Shown one piece after another: positions 1-9,021 of a DNA stretch of 64,000 bases. Each line of letters opens with the position of its first letter. The stretch's first letter is position 1. The notes under the pieces are model-generated. The model saw only the letters and a list, made by a program, of their open reading frames with translations, did not search any database and was not told where the DNA came from. The position numbers and the translations under genes were made by a program. The stretch spans positions 1-64,000 of the forward strand of contig CAINEY010000002.1 in the NCBI GenBank assembly GCA_903847945.1. Reading direction: 5' to 3'. The stretch comes from an uncultured bacterium (GTDB taxonomy: Bacteria > Bacillota_I > Bacilli_A > Erysipelotrichales > Erysipelotrichaceae).

Positions 1-2
1 CT

Positions 3-1508
3 TTGGGATACATCCTGATGGTTGTGCTCTCAAAGTTGGGTTTAAATAGAGATCAACAAAAAGCGAAACTGATTCTTGACGAAGCCAACATCAAAGCCGA
101 AGGCATGGTACGCCAGGCCGTGTTGGATGGAAAAACGCAAGTTTACGATTTAAAGCTTGCGGCAGAAAAAGAACTGAAAGAACAGCGCCGTGAACTTCAA
201 GACCATGAGCAGAAGCTCAGCCGTCGTGAAGACACGCTGAATTTCAGAGATGAAACGCTGACCTCGAAAGAAAAACAAATCGACGAAAAAAACCGACAAA
301 TTACTGACAAATTATCCAATCTAGAGAAGCTGGAAAAGGATCTGCAAATCAAACTTGACGGCCAGATCCATGAGCTTGAACGCATCGCCAATTTAAGCGC
401 GGCCGATGCCAAAACCGAGCTCTTTGAAGCTGTCAAACACAAAACCCGCAATGAACTCGAAGCGTACATCCGTGACCAGGAAGATGAGGCCCGTTTAAAA
501 GCCTCTGACATGGCTAAGGAAATCATCGGGGTGGCCATTCAGCGCTATGCGCAGGATGAGACCATTGAACGCACCGTGAGTGTCGTCAACCTCCCCAACG
601 AAGAAATGAAGGGCCGCATCATCGGCCGTGAAGGCCGCAATATCCGGGCCATCGAACAGGCTACCGGAGTCGATCTGTTGATCGATGACACCCCGGAAAC
701 CATCACCATCTCCTGTTTTGACCCGATCCGCCGCGAAGTGGCGCGTCAAGCCCTGGAGATTCTCTTGAAGGACGGCCGCATTCAACCGGGCCGCATCGAA
801 GAAGTCGTCAACCGCGTTCGCAACGAACTGCGTGAAACCATCATCAAGACCGGGGAAGATGCCTTGTTTAAACTCGGTATCGGACGAGTCGACAAAGAAA
901 TCGTCGAACTGGTCGGACGTATGCGCTTCCGATACAGTTATGGGCAGAATGCCTTGTCGCACATCATGGAAGTGGCCAAGCTCACCGGCATCATGGCAGC
1001 GGAGTTGGGACTTAACCAGCAATTGGCCAAACGAGCCGGACTTCTCCACGACATCGGGAAAGCCCTTGACTTTGAAATGGAAGGCAGCCACGTCGAACTG
1101 GGTGCTAAGATCTGTAAGAAACACGGGGAACACCACGTCGTGATCAATGCGATCGAATCGCACCACGGCGAAGTCAAACCCGACAACATCTACTCCATCT
1201 TGGTGCAATCCGCCGATACGCTCAGTGCTGCGCGTCCGGGTGCCCGTTATGAAGGCATGGAAAACTACATCAAACGGCTTGAGCAACTTGAAAAGATCGC
1301 CAACTCGTTTGAAGGGGTCGATAAGACCTATGCCATTCAAGCCGGCCGTGAGATTCGGGTCATCGTCCATCCCGAAAAGATGGATGATCTCGGGGTCCAT
1401 CGCATTGCCCGTGAAATCAAGGAGCGCATTGAAGCTGAAATGACGTATCCTGGTCAAATTAAAGTGACTGTGATCCGTGAATCTCGCGCTCAGGAAGTCG
1501 CCAAATAA
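3..1508 (+). CDS. rny: Ribonuclease Y (5' end cut by window edge)
   Basis: Membrane-anchored endoribonuclease that starts mRNA decay in Bacillota. The 501 visible residues begin with a short hydrophobic stub (GYILMVV), so the amino-terminal membrane helix is probably partly outside the window and the true start is not seen. Residues about 15-180 form a charged coiled coil. A KH domain follows at about 195-260, with the GRIIGREGRNIRAIE motif. An HD domain comes next, with the metal-binding HDIGKA at about residue 349 and SHHGE shortly after. The carboxy end matches the family. The stop overlaps the ymdB start (TAATG), so the two genes are translationally coupled, as in other Firmicutes. Identity is secure; only the start is uncertain. 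Confidence 0.95.
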   Translation: MGYILMVVLSKLGLNRDQQKAKLILDEANIKAEGMVRQAVLDGKTQVYDLKLAAEKELKEQRRELQDHEQKLSRREDTLNFRDETLTSKEKQIDEKNRQITDKLSNLEKLEKDLQIKLDGQIHELERIANLSAADAKTELFEAVKHKTRNELEAYIRDQEDEARLKASDMAKEIIGVAIQRYAQDETIERTVSVVNLPNEEMKGRIIGREGRNIRAIEQATGVDLLIDDTPETITISCFDPIRREVARQALEILLKDGRIQPGRIEEVVNRVRNELRETIIKTGEDALFKLGIGRVDKEIVELVGRMRFRYSYGQNALSHIMEVAKLTGIMAAELGLNQQLAKRAGLLHDIGKALDFEMEGSHVELGAKICKKHGEHHVVINAIESHHGEVKPDNIYSILVQSADTLSAARPGARYEGMENYIKRLEQLEKIANSFEGVDKTYAIQAGREIRVIVHPEKMDDLGVHRIAREIKERIEAEMTYPGQIKVTVIRESRAQEVAK

Positions 1509-2278
1509 TGAAGGTCCTCTTTATCGGGGACATCGTTGGAAAATCCGGAAGGGCAACAGTCAAAGCGCTGTTGCCCTCTTTAAAGCAAACCCACGGCATC
1601 GATCTGACGATCGCCAACGGGGAGAATGTGACCCACGGCAAGGGCATCAACGAAGCCCACTACAAGGAACTCTTGGCGATGGGCATCGATGTCATCACCT
1701 TAGGTAATCATGCCTTTTCCAAAGCCGAGATTTACACGTTCTTGGATAAGGCTGATCGTTTGATCCGGCCCGCCAACATCCTGCCCAAAGACAAAGGCCG
1801 ATCCTGGATCGAACTCAATGTCAAGGGAAACCCGGTCGTTGTCGTCAATTTGTGCGGCCAGGTGTTTATGGACACGGTAACGGAGTCACCCTTTATTACC
1901 ATGTCCAACCTGCAACGCCAGTTCAAAGACAAGATTGTCATCGTCGACCTGCATGCGGAAGCCACCAGTGAGAAAACAGCGTTTGCTTATCAGTATCAAA
2001 ACCACTGCTGTGCTGTTTTGGGAACCCACACGCATGTTCAAACTGCCGACGAACGGGTGATCGGATCCTGCGCTTTCATCAGTGATGTCGGCATGAGTGG
2101 GCCCTACGACTCGATCATCGGTCGAGATGTCAATGAAGTGCTCGATAAGTTCCACGGTCTGCATGTCCGTTCTTATACAGTCGGGGAAGGGGACGCTCAA
2201 CTGTGCGGGGTGGTTCTGGATATCGATGAAACTAATCGAAAAGCAAGATCCATCATGCGGATACAAATTCGACCTTGA
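1508..2278 (+). CDS. ymdB: YmdB-family metallophosphoesterase (cyclic-nucleotide phosphodiesterase type)
   Basis: A 256-residue protein of the family named after Bacillus YmdB, a dinuclear-metal phosphodiesterase shown in Bacillus to hydrolyse 2',3'-cyclic nucleotides and to affect RNase Y-linked phenotypes. Metal-binding motifs are intact: GDIVG with Asp8, NGEN at 37-40, GNHAF at 66-70, and a late GTHTHVQTADE segment. Length is normal for the family. The start codon overlaps the rny stop by one base, which fixes the start and supports a shared transcript with rny. It is cytoplasmic, with no signal sequence. Whether it hydrolyses cyclic nucleotides in this organism is inferred from the family. 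Confidence 0.92.
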   Translation: MKVLFIGDIVGKSGRATVKALLPSLKQTHGIDLTIANGENVTHGKGINEAHYKELLAMGIDVITLGNHAFSKAEIYTFLDKADRLIRPANILPKDKGRSWIELNVKGNPVVVVNLCGQVFMDTVTESPFITMSNLQRQFKDKIVIVDLHAEATSEKTAFAYQYQNHCCAVLGTHTHVQTADERVIGSCAFISDVGMSGPYDSIIGRDVNEVLDKFHGLHVRSYTVGEGDAQLCGVVLDIDETNRKARSIMRIQIRP

Positions 2279-2280
2279 TG

Positions 2281-2308
2281 TTGTGCCAACGCGCGCACAT
2301 GATATAAT
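2281..2308 (+). promoter_or_regulatory. Promoter for the ferredoxin gene
   Basis: TTGTGC at 2281-2286, a 16-base spacer and TATAAT at 2303-2308, with the extended -10 dinucleotide TG at 2300-2301. An AGGAGG ribosome binding site follows at about 2319-2324, before the ATG at 2332. Confidence 0.6.
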
Positions 2309-2331
2309 ATTCCCATAAGGAGGAAGTCAAC

Positions 2332-2508
2332 ATGCCTGTTATTGTAGCAAAAGATATTTGTATCGGTTGCGGCGCTTGCGTGGGCGTTTGCCCGACGGGT
2401 GCCTTGTCCTTGGATGCTGAAGGAAAGGCCGAGTGTGACGAATCGATCTGCATCGATTGCCTCGCCTGCATCGGTGTCTGCCCGACGGCGGCCATCAGCC
2501 AAAAGTAA
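2332..2508 (+). CDS. Small 2[4Fe-4S] ferredoxin
   Basis: A 58-residue protein with two complete clostridial-type ferredoxin motifs. The first cluster set is Cys10, Cys13, Cys16 and Cys20 followed by Pro. The second is Cys40, Cys43, Cys46 and Cys50 followed by Pro. Each motif would bind one [4Fe-4S] cluster, which makes this a low-potential cytoplasmic electron carrier. The ATG follows an AGGAGG site with good spacing. The gene has its own promoter and a terminator directly after the stop, so it is probably a single-gene unit. It sits just before miaB, a radical-SAM enzyme that needs an electron donor; a partnership is possible but not shown. Confidence 0.93.
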   Translation: MPVIVAKDICIGCGACVGVCPTGALSLDAEGKAECDESICIDCLACIGVCPTAAISQK

Positions 2509-2531
2509 ACCAAGCTCAGCTTGGTTTTTTT
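2507..2531 (+). terminator. Intrinsic terminator after ferredoxin
   Basis: Perfect inverted repeat AAACCAAG / CTTGGTTT with a five-base loop, overlapping the stop codon and continuing into a T run at 2525-2531. The miaB ribosome binding site follows at once, so some read-through into miaB is likely. Confidence 0.8.
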
Positions 2532-2541
2532 AAGGAGTCCT

Positions 2542-3978
2542 ATGATTAAACCCTACGTATTACCTGATCTGAAACAAGCCCAGCGACGTCAAAAAGGGGA
2601 GACCCCCATCGAACGGACGCTGTTTGATATCCCTGAAGTCTTGCGGACTGCCGGTAAGGGCAAGACCTACTTCATCCGGACCTACGGATGTCAAGCCAAT
2701 GAACGGGACTCGGAAACCCTCCGCGGTATCTTGGAAGCCATGGCATTTACATCCATAGAGTCGATGGAAGACGCCGATGTTATCCTGCTTAACACGTGTG
2801 CAATCCGCGAAAATGCCGAAAACAAGGTGTTTGGGGAGATCGGTCAAATCAAACGATTGAAACAAACCAATCCGGATCTGCTTTTTATGGTGGGCGGATG
2901 CATGACTCAGGAAGAGCATGTGGTCAACCGCATCTTAGCTAAACATCCGCAAGTGGATGTCATCTTCGGTACGCACAACCTGCATCGTATCCCACAACTC
3001 ATGCTTCAAGCTTATTACAGCAAAGAACGGGTCGTCGAAGTCTTCTCCAAAGAAGGGGAAGTGTATGAGAACCTGCCGGTCTCTCGCAACAGCTTAAGTA
3101 AAGCCTGGGTCAACATCATGTACGGGTGTGATAAGTTTTGCACTTACTGCATCGTTCCGTATACGCGCGGCAAAGAACGTTCCCGTTTACCTGAAGACAT
3201 TCTCTGTGAAGTTCGTGAATTGGCTTACCAAGGATATCAGGAAGTCACGCTCTTAGGCCAAAACGTCAACGCTTACGGAAAAGACCTCGATCTCAAGGTC
3301 GATTTTGCGGATCTTTTGGCGCAAGTCGCCCAATGCGGGATCCCGCGAGTTCGTTTCATGACCTCACATCCTTGGGATTTTACGGACAAAATGATTGAAG
3401 TCATGGCTACGCAACCGACCATCATGCCTTTCTTGCATCTGCCGCTACAATCGGGAAACGATGCCGTCCTGAAAATCATGGGACGACGTTACACGGCCGA
3501 TGCTTATCTGGATCTGGTGAATCGGCTCAGAACCCGCATGCCGCACTTGGCACTCTCCACCGACATCATCGTCGGTTTTCCAAATGAAACGGAAGAGCAA
3601 TTTGAAGATACGTTGAGGATTTTGGAGAAGGTGCGTTACGACAACGTCTATTCGTTCATTTATTCAGCTCGGGAATCAACTCCTGCTGCCAAAATGGAGG
3701 ACAATGTCCCGCAGGATGTCAAAGAAGCGCGCTTGAAGCGTTTGAATGCCGTGATCGGTGCCCATGCCTTAGAGAAGGCCAAGGCGATGGTGGGTCAAAC
3801 CGTGAGTGTCTTAGTAGATGGGCCTTCCAAAAAGAACCCGGCCATCTATAGCGGATACACTGATACCAATAAACTGGTCAATTTTGTACCAACAACGGCT
3901 CAAACCGGCCAGATCGTTCATGTCTTGATCGAATCGGCCCGGACTTGGACCTTACAAGGCAAGCAGGTTGCTAATTAA
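2542..3978 (+). CDS. miaB: tRNA i6A37 methylthiotransferase MiaB
   Basis: A 478-residue radical-SAM enzyme that adds the 2-methylthio group to isopentenyl-A37 of tRNAs reading UNN codons. The amino-terminal UPF0004 domain has three cluster cysteines in YGCQANERD, NTCAIRENAE and GGCMTQEE. The radical-SAM cluster is CDKFCTYC, followed by the IVPYTRGKERSR stretch typical of the family. A TRAM domain ends the protein. The ATG at 2542 follows AAGGAG at 2532-2537 and is preferred over the upstream in-frame TTG, which lies in the preceding terminator. A second, paralogous enzyme (mtaB) lies at 22645-23919; the CQANERD amino end marks this one as MiaB. Confidence 0.96.
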   Translation: MIKPYVLPDLKQAQRRQKGETPIERTLFDIPEVLRTAGKGKTYFIRTYGCQANERDSETLRGILEAMAFTSIESMEDADVILLNTCAIRENAENKVFGEIGQIKRLKQTNPDLLFMVGGCMTQEEHVVNRILAKHPQVDVIFGTHNLHRIPQLMLQAYYSKERVVEVFSKEGEVYENLPVSRNSLSKAWVNIMYGCDKFCTYCIVPYTRGKERSRLPEDILCEVRELAYQGYQEVTLLGQNVNAYGKDLDLKVDFADLLAQVAQCGIPRVRFMTSHPWDFTDKMIEVMATQPTIMPFLHLPLQSGNDAVLKIMGRRYTADAYLDLVNRLRTRMPHLALSTDIIVGFPNETEEQFEDTLRILEKVRYDNVYSFIYSARESTPAAKMEDNVPQDVKEARLKRLNAVIGAHALEKAKAMVGQTVSVLVDGPSKKNPAIYSGYTDTNKLVNFVPTTAQTGQIVHVLIESARTWTLQGKQVAN

Positions 3979-4005
3979 CACCTGGACTTGGTTTTGTATT
4001 ATAAT
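3975..4005 (+). promoter_or_regulatory. Probable promoter for the RNase J-like gene
   Basis: TATAAT at 4000-4005 with a weak TTAACA at 3975-3980 and a long 19-base spacer. The -35 overlaps the miaB stop codon. The transcript would carry the AGGAGG site at 4021-4026. Confidence 0.45.
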
Positions 4006-4032
4006 GAATGTAACGTTTTTAGGAGGACGATC

Positions 4033-5697
4033 ATGGAAGAATTACGCCTTTTCGCGTTAGGCGGCTTGGATGAGGATGGGAAGAACCTGACGGTCGTAGA
4101 GATCAACGGGGACCTGTTTGTCATCGATGCCGGATTAAAGTACCCTGACGCGGATCATTTGGGGATTGAAATGATCATCCCCGACTTTAAATACCTGGTT
4201 GAACACCAGAACAAACTCAAAGCCGTTTTTATCACGCAAGGCCATGACGACGTCATGGCAGCTCTACCGTACTTACTCAAAGAAGTCCAGGTGCCCGTCT
4301 ATACCACGCCGTTGACAGCGATGATTTTGGAAAGCTTACTCAAAGAGCATGACGTCAAGGATGCTCAGATTCACCGCATCAAGCGCAACGGCAGTTTCCT
4401 GATTGGACAACGCAGGATCAAAACCTTTGGGATCACGCACTCCATCATGGATGCCTTTGGGGTCGCCATTCACACGGACGCTGGTTACATCGTTTATACC
4501 GGGGAGTTCATCATCGATTTTGACATCAAGAACGAAGCCTTTGCCTGCGACATCACGGAGTTCTCGGAACTGGGTAAACAGGGTGTCTTGGCGCTGTTGA
4601 CCGAATCGGTAGGCGCCGACCGCCAAGGGCACACGTCTCCCAGTCATAAGATCGCCGGATATTTCGAAAAAGCTTTGGATGAAGCACCCAATCGCGTGTT
4701 GGTTTCACTCTATGAACAAAACATCTACCGGTTGATCGAGGTGTTGGATCTGGCCGCGAAGTATAAACGAAAAGTCTATTTCCATAACGAACACCAACGC
4801 AATCTTCTGCGTCATGTGGAAAAACTGGGCTATTACCGCATGCCGGTGGGCATCGAAGTCAGCAAAGAGAGCTTTGATAATACCCGGGAAGATTTGATCA
4901 TCATTGTCTCCGGAAGCGGACCCAATGTGTTCAAATCGATGTTGAAAATCGCGTCCAGCGAAGATCCGGCTATTGAACTTCGACCGTCGGATACGGTCGT
5001 GATTCTTTCTCCGATGGTACCTGGCACTGAAAAAGAAGCCGGAAGCATGGAGAATGAACTCTACAAGTGCGATGTTTCGGTCATTACGTTGGATCGACGC
5101 AAGGTCACCTCGATGCATGCGTCCATCGAAGACATCAAAATGATCACGTACTTACTCAAACCGACCTATTACATTCCTGTTCATGGCGAATATCGTCACC
5201 TGATCAACAACGCCAATGTCGCCCTCGACATGGGATTCAATGCCGCCAAGATCGTCGTGCTGGATAATGGACAGATCGCGACATTCAAAGATGGCGTTCT
5301 CAAAGACATGACCCAACTCATCAAACTCGATGAAGTCATGATCGATGGGAATGAGCATCTGGATGTCAGTGGATTGATCCTGCGCGATCGTGAACTTTTA
5401 TCGACCGATGGGGTGATCGTAATCGGCATGGTGGTCAACTTCAACACTAAGACCGTTATTGGTGGACCGGATGTGCAGTCCCGAGGCGTCATTTACCTCA
5501 AAGATGCCGACTACATCGTTAAAGATTTGGGATTCATCTTCGAAAACACCATCAATGAAGCGGTCAGCGCCAAGAAATATGACAACATGGGAGTTCGACA
5601 GGAAGCCAAAGACCGCATGTCCAAATACCTGTTGAAAGAGACCGGGAAGCGTCCGTTGATCATTCCGGTCATCGTCGAACTCAACCTACCGGAGTAA
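4033..5697 (+). CDS. rnjB: RNase J2-like protein with degenerate catalytic motif
   Basis: A 554-residue member of the RNase J family: beta-lactamase fold, beta-CASP domain and carboxy-terminal domain, of usual length. In active RNase J the metal site includes HxHxDH. Here the matching residues are Gln69, His71, Asp73 and Val74 (TQGHDDV), so two of the histidines are lost, and the later TGDF-type motif reads TGEF. The VHGEYR motif late in the protein is kept. In Bacillus the paralogue RNase J2 also has a weakened site and forms a complex with J1; from memory its gene lies close to spoIIIE/ftsK, as here. I therefore call it J2-like, probably a structural or weakly active subunit. The ATG follows AGGAGG at 4021. 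ftsK begins two bases after the stop. Confidence 0.8.
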   Translation: MEELRLFALGGLDEDGKNLTVVEINGDLFVIDAGLKYPDADHLGIEMIIPDFKYLVEHQNKLKAVFITQGHDDVMAALPYLLKEVQVPVYTTPLTAMILESLLKEHDVKDAQIHRIKRNGSFLIGQRRIKTFGITHSIMDAFGVAIHTDAGYIVYTGEFIIDFDIKNEAFACDITEFSELGKQGVLALLTESVGADRQGHTSPSHKIAGYFEKALDEAPNRVLVSLYEQNIYRLIEVLDLAAKYKRKVYFHNEHQRNLLRHVEKLGYYRMPVGIEVSKESFDNTREDLIIIVSGSGPNVFKSMLKIASSEDPAIELRPSDTVVILSPMVPGTEKEAGSMENELYKCDVSVITLDRRKVTSMHASIEDIKMITYLLKPTYYIPVHGEYRHLINNANVALDMGFNAAKIVVLDNGQIATFKDGVLKDMTQLIKLDEVMIDGNEHLDVSGLILRDRELLSTDGVIVIGMVVNFNTKTVIGGPDVQSRGVIYLKDADYIVKDLGFIFENTINEAVSAKKYDNMGVRQEAKDRMSKYLLKETGKRPLIIPVIVELNLPE

Positions 5698-5698
5698 T

Positions 5699-7816
5699 AT
5701 GGTTAAACGTCGCAGAACCAAAGAAACCAAACTGCTGATCTTCATTTACGCGCTTTTAGCTTTGGTCGTGTTGTTTATTGCTGCTGCACAATTGGGACCG
5801 ATCGGAGCCTTTATCGATCGCTTGATGATCGTACTTCTAGGATCAGGAACCCACTTGTTGTGGTATGGACTTATCGGATTATGGTTTCTTTATGCCCTGA
5901 TCTTTCGGAAATGGCCCCGTTTTCCGTGGAATCAATGGGTTTCAATCGGGTTGTTTCTCGTTGGACTCAGTTTAAGCAGTGTCGTCTTGCGATCCTCTGA
6001 ACCGTCGACCTTTGGTCAATGGTTGGATAAGCTGGGTGATTTGCTTTCAGGAACCTCTACAGCCGATGAAGGCGGGATCATTGCGCTGGTGCTTTACTAT
6101 GCCGTCTCTGCCTTGATCGAACGGACCGGAGCCATTATCGTGGCGGTCATCTCGTTTTTGATTGGGGGTTTGCTGCTCATCGACTATCATCAGCTCTGGC
6201 CAAGATTCAAGGCTGAAAAGGCCGAGAAAGCCGGTCGAACGATGATTGAAGAAGAGGATGAACCGATCACCCGCAAATCCGTCTTTATCGAACCGGATGA
6301 ACCGATCAGTTCCAGAAAAGGCAAAAAGGAAGCACCGATCTTGCCGGAAGTGACCACCAACTCCGCAGCGACCATCCATACGATCGGAAACTACACGTTA
6401 CCCTCAATCGAACTCTTGGATGAAGTCATTCAAAAAAGCAAATCTCAAGCCAATACGTCTGCTGCCAACACGAAAGGCAAGCGCCTGATCGAAGTCTTGG
6501 AACAATTTGACATTACAGCTACGTTAGTGGGAACCCACATTGGACCTGCCGTCACAAAGTTTGAAGTCAAACCGGACTCCAACATCAAGATCACGAAGAT
6601 CGCTAACATCCAAGATAACTTGAAGATGGAACTTCAAGCTAAAGAATTGCGGATCGAAGCGCCGATTCCCGGACGCAATGCCGTCGGCATCGAAATTCCG
6701 AATGCGGAAATGATTCCGGTCCGCATGATTGAAATGATGAAAGATCCTCAGGTGAGCGACCGCGGTAATCGCAAGCTTTTGGTGCCGTTGGGCAAAGACC
6801 TCATGGGTAAAGTCGTTGTGACGGAACTTGATAAACTGCCGCACTTGCTCATTGCAGGAGCAACCGGCAGCGGGAAAAGCGTCTGCGTCAATTCGACCAT
6901 TTCGACGTTGATGCTTAGGACATCACCGGATGAAGTCAAACTGCTTTTGATTGATCCCAAAAAGGTTGAGTTTACCGCTTATCACAACATTCCGCACCTC
7001 ATCTGTCCGGTCATTTCGGATGCTGCTGAAGCGGCCCGAGCTTTGAAAGTCGTGGTCATGATGATGGAAAACCGCTATGAAATCTTCTCTAAAGCCGGAG
7101 TTCGCAACATCGCAGGTTACAATGAGTTGCTGATCAAAAATCCGCAGGAACACCTGGAATACATGCCCAACATCGTGGTGATCATCGATGAATTGGCTGA
7201 CTTGATGATCGTTGCGGGAAAAGAAGTTGAATCCAGCATCCAGCGCATCACGCAACTAGCACGTGCGGCCGGTATTCACTTGATCGTTGCGACCCAACGG
7301 CCGTCGACGGATGTCATTACCGGCATCATCAAAGCCAACATCCCGTCGCGCATCGCGTTTGCGGTATCCAGCGGGATCGACTCACGGACCATTTTGGATC
7401 ACGTCGGGGCTGAACGCTTATTAGGATACGGGGACATGTTGTTCTATCCGGTCGGAGAACCCAGTTCGATTCGAATCCAAGGGGTCTTTGTGTCGGATGA
7501 TGAAGTCAAACGCTTGGCTCAAGCGACCTCGATCCAACGCAAACCTGTCTTTGACGATGCATTCCTCAACCTGGAAGATGATGAGGCGACTTTTGATAAC
7601 CGAAACTCGGCTGAAGATCCGATGTATCAGGAAATCAAGCAATTCGTGATTGAAACACGTCGTGCTTCGACCTCAACGATCCAGCGTCATTTCGGTTTAG
7701 GCTATAACCGTGCTGCCCGAATCATGGACATGTTGGAGAAACGCGGCATCATTGGCCCTCAAATGGGGGCGAAACCCCGGGAAGTATACGCTAAGCCTCA
7801 CGAAGGCGACAATTAA
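5699..7816 (+). CDS. ftsK: DNA translocase FtsK/SpoIIIE
   Basis: A 705-residue septal DNA pump that clears chromosome termini during division and directs XerCD-type dimer resolution. The amino end (about 1-170) has several membrane helices. A charged linker follows, then the alpha and beta motor domains with Walker A GATGSGKS at 387-394 and Walker B VVIIDELADLM. The carboxy-terminal gamma domain (about 640-700) has the winged-helix stretch that reads polar DNA sequences in this family. The length is shorter than Escherichia coli FtsK and normal for Firmicutes. The gene starts one base after the RNase J-like stop codon and is probably co-transcribed with it. The recombinase xerD is at 56357-57244 in this window. 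Confidence 0.96.
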   Translation: MVKRRRTKETKLLIFIYALLALVVLFIAAAQLGPIGAFIDRLMIVLLGSGTHLLWYGLIGLWFLYALIFRKWPRFPWNQWVSIGLFLVGLSLSSVVLRSSEPSTFGQWLDKLGDLLSGTSTADEGGIIALVLYYAVSALIERTGAIIVAVISFLIGGLLLIDYHQLWPRFKAEKAEKAGRTMIEEEDEPITRKSVFIEPDEPISSRKGKKEAPILPEVTTNSAATIHTIGNYTLPSIELLDEVIQKSKSQANTSAANTKGKRLIEVLEQFDITATLVGTHIGPAVTKFEVKPDSNIKITKIANIQDNLKMELQAKELRIEAPIPGRNAVGIEIPNAEMIPVRMIEMMKDPQVSDRGNRKLLVPLGKDLMGKVVVTELDKLPHLLIAGATGSGKSVCVNSTISTLMLRTSPDEVKLLLIDPKKVEFTAYHNIPHLICPVISDAAEAARALKVVVMMMENRYEIFSKAGVRNIAGYNELLIKNPQEHLEYMPNIVVIIDELADLMIVAGKEVESSIQRITQLARAAGIHLIVATQRPSTDVITGIIKANIPSRIAFAVSSGIDSRTILDHVGAERLLGYGDMLFYPVGEPSSIRIQGVFVSDDEVKRLAQATSIQRKPVFDDAFLNLEDDEATFDNRNSAEDPMYQEIKQFVIETRRASTSTIQRHFGLGYNRAARIMDMLEKRGIIGPQMGAKPREVYAKPHEGDN

Positions 7817-7831
7817 TGTCGCCTTTTTTTT
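7805..7831 (+). terminator. Intrinsic terminator after ftsK
   Basis: Stem GGCGACA (7805-7811), loop ATTAA, stem TGTCGCC (7817-7823), then eight T. The left arm is formed by the last ftsK codons and the loop contains the stop codon. Confidence 0.9.
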
Positions 7832-7841
7832 GGGCTCTCAA

Positions 7842-7870
7842 TTGACTTTACGCAGGGATACGCTTAAACT
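7842..7870 (+). promoter_or_regulatory. Promoter for the nucleoside-binding lipoprotein
   Basis: TTGACT at 7842-7847, 17-base spacer, TAAACT at 7865-7870. It lies between the ftsK terminator and the GGAGG site at 7892-7896. Confidence 0.55.
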
Positions 7871-7902
7871 GAAATTGGCATATTTTGCCATGGAGGAATG
7901 AA

Positions 7903-8973
7903 ATGAAGAAGCTGTTAGTCATTCTGTCGGCGCTTCTTGTCGTGCTCAGCCTGACGGCCTGTGCTCCGAAAGAAGAAGAACCGACCTACGAACTGGCTTT
8001 GGTCACCGACATCGGTACGATCGATGACAAGTCGTTCAATCAAGGCGCCTGGGAAGGCGTGAAGCAGTACGCTGAAGAAAACGACATTACGTATCAATAC
8101 TATCAACCGGCGGAAGCCACCACGGCTGCTTATGTCGAAGCCATTGGCCAAGCGGTTGACGGCGGTGCCAAAGTCGTCGTGACCCCGGGTTACATGTTCG
8201 CTCCGGCGATCCTGGAAGCCCAAGACCTGTATCCGGAAGTCAAATTCGTCCTGTTGGATGCCGATCCGCATGATGAGAACTACACCGAGTTCCGTATTGA
8301 AGACAATGTTTACTCCATCTATTACGCTGAAGAACAATCCGGCTTCTTGGCTGGCTACGCAGCGGTCATCGATGGTTATACCTCGCTGGGATTCATGGGC
8401 GGGATGGCCGTTCCGGCCGTCGTCCGTTTCGGTCATGGCTTCGTTCAAGGCGCTGAAGCAGCGGCTGTCGAACTGAATGTCGATGTTACCGTCAAGTATG
8501 AATACCTGAACTCCTTCGCACCGGATGACGCGCACAAGACGAAAGCCTTGGCTTGGTACTCCGAAGGCGTCGAAGCGATCTTCGTGGCTGCCGGCGGTGC
8601 TGGTCTGTCCGTTATGGCTGCGGCCGATACCCTTGACACCGCGAAAGTCATCGGTGTTGACGTTGACCAATCCAACCTTTCTGATTCCGTCATCACTTCG
8701 GCGATGAAGGGCTTAACGACTTCCGTCTATGAAGCGTTGGTTGACTATTATGCCGACGAATTCAAAGGCGGCGTCATCGAAACCCTCGATGTCACCAAAG
8801 ACGGTGTTGGTTTGCCGGAAGATTTCAGCCGTTTCACGACCTTCAATCAGGCCAAATACGACGAAATCTACGCCAAACTGGTTAACGGAACGATCGTCGT
8901 CAAAAAAGACGCCGCGAAAGTCATGGACTTGGTCTTGACCAAAGTCGTGATCACTCTCATCGGTTCTGAATAA
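7903..8973 (+). CDS. nupN: Nucleoside-binding lipoprotein of ABC importer (BMP/PnrA family)
   Basis: A 356-residue substrate-binding lipoprotein of the basic membrane protein (BMP/Med/PnrA) family, which in characterised members binds purine or other nucleosides. The signal peptide ends in the lipobox LTAC with Cys20 as lipid-modified residue. The mature part has the family's early Ser/Phe-containing stretch DDKSFNQGAWEG, and the GVDVDQS segment lies in the second lobe. The ATG at 7903 has GGAGG at 7892-7896. Codon use is strongly biased, as expected for a highly expressed gene. A terminator separates it from the ATPase and permease genes that follow, which gives a higher dose of binding protein. 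The nucleoside substrate is inferred from family and neighbours. Confidence 0.9.
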   Translation: MKKLLVILSALLVVLSLTACAPKEEEPTYELALVTDIGTIDDKSFNQGAWEGVKQYAEENDITYQYYQPAEATTAAYVEAIGQAVDGGAKVVVTPGYMFAPAILEAQDLYPEVKFVLLDADPHDENYTEFRIEDNVYSIYYAEEQSGFLAGYAAVIDGYTSLGFMGGMAVPAVVRFGHGFVQGAEAAAVELNVDVTVKYEYLNSFAPDDAHKTKALAWYSEGVEAIFVAAGGAGLSVMAAADTLDTAKVIGVDVDQSNLSDSVITSAMKGLTTSVYEALVDYYADEFKGGVIETLDVTKDGVGLPEDFSRFTTFNQAKYDEIYAKLVNGTIVVKKDAAKVMDLVLTKVVITLIGSE

Positions 8974-8991
8974 CCATTCCTCAGGCATTTG

Positions 8992-9020
8992 AAAAAGGCG
9001 GTTTCCAACCGCCTTTTTTT
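8992..9020 (+). terminator. Intrinsic terminator after nupN
   Basis: Stem GGCGGTT (8997-9003), loop TCC, stem AACCGCC (9007-9013), flanked by an A run and followed by seven T. Confidence 0.9.
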
Positions 9021-9021
9021 A

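Noticed and set aside
495-1457. Long minus-strand open frame (320 codons) opposite rny
   Set aside because: It is the mirror of the rny coding frame, has no ribosome binding site or family match, and rny is certain.
7915-8670. 251-codon minus-strand frame opposite nupN
   Set aside because: It arises from the strong codon bias of nupN; the predicted protein has no recognisable features.
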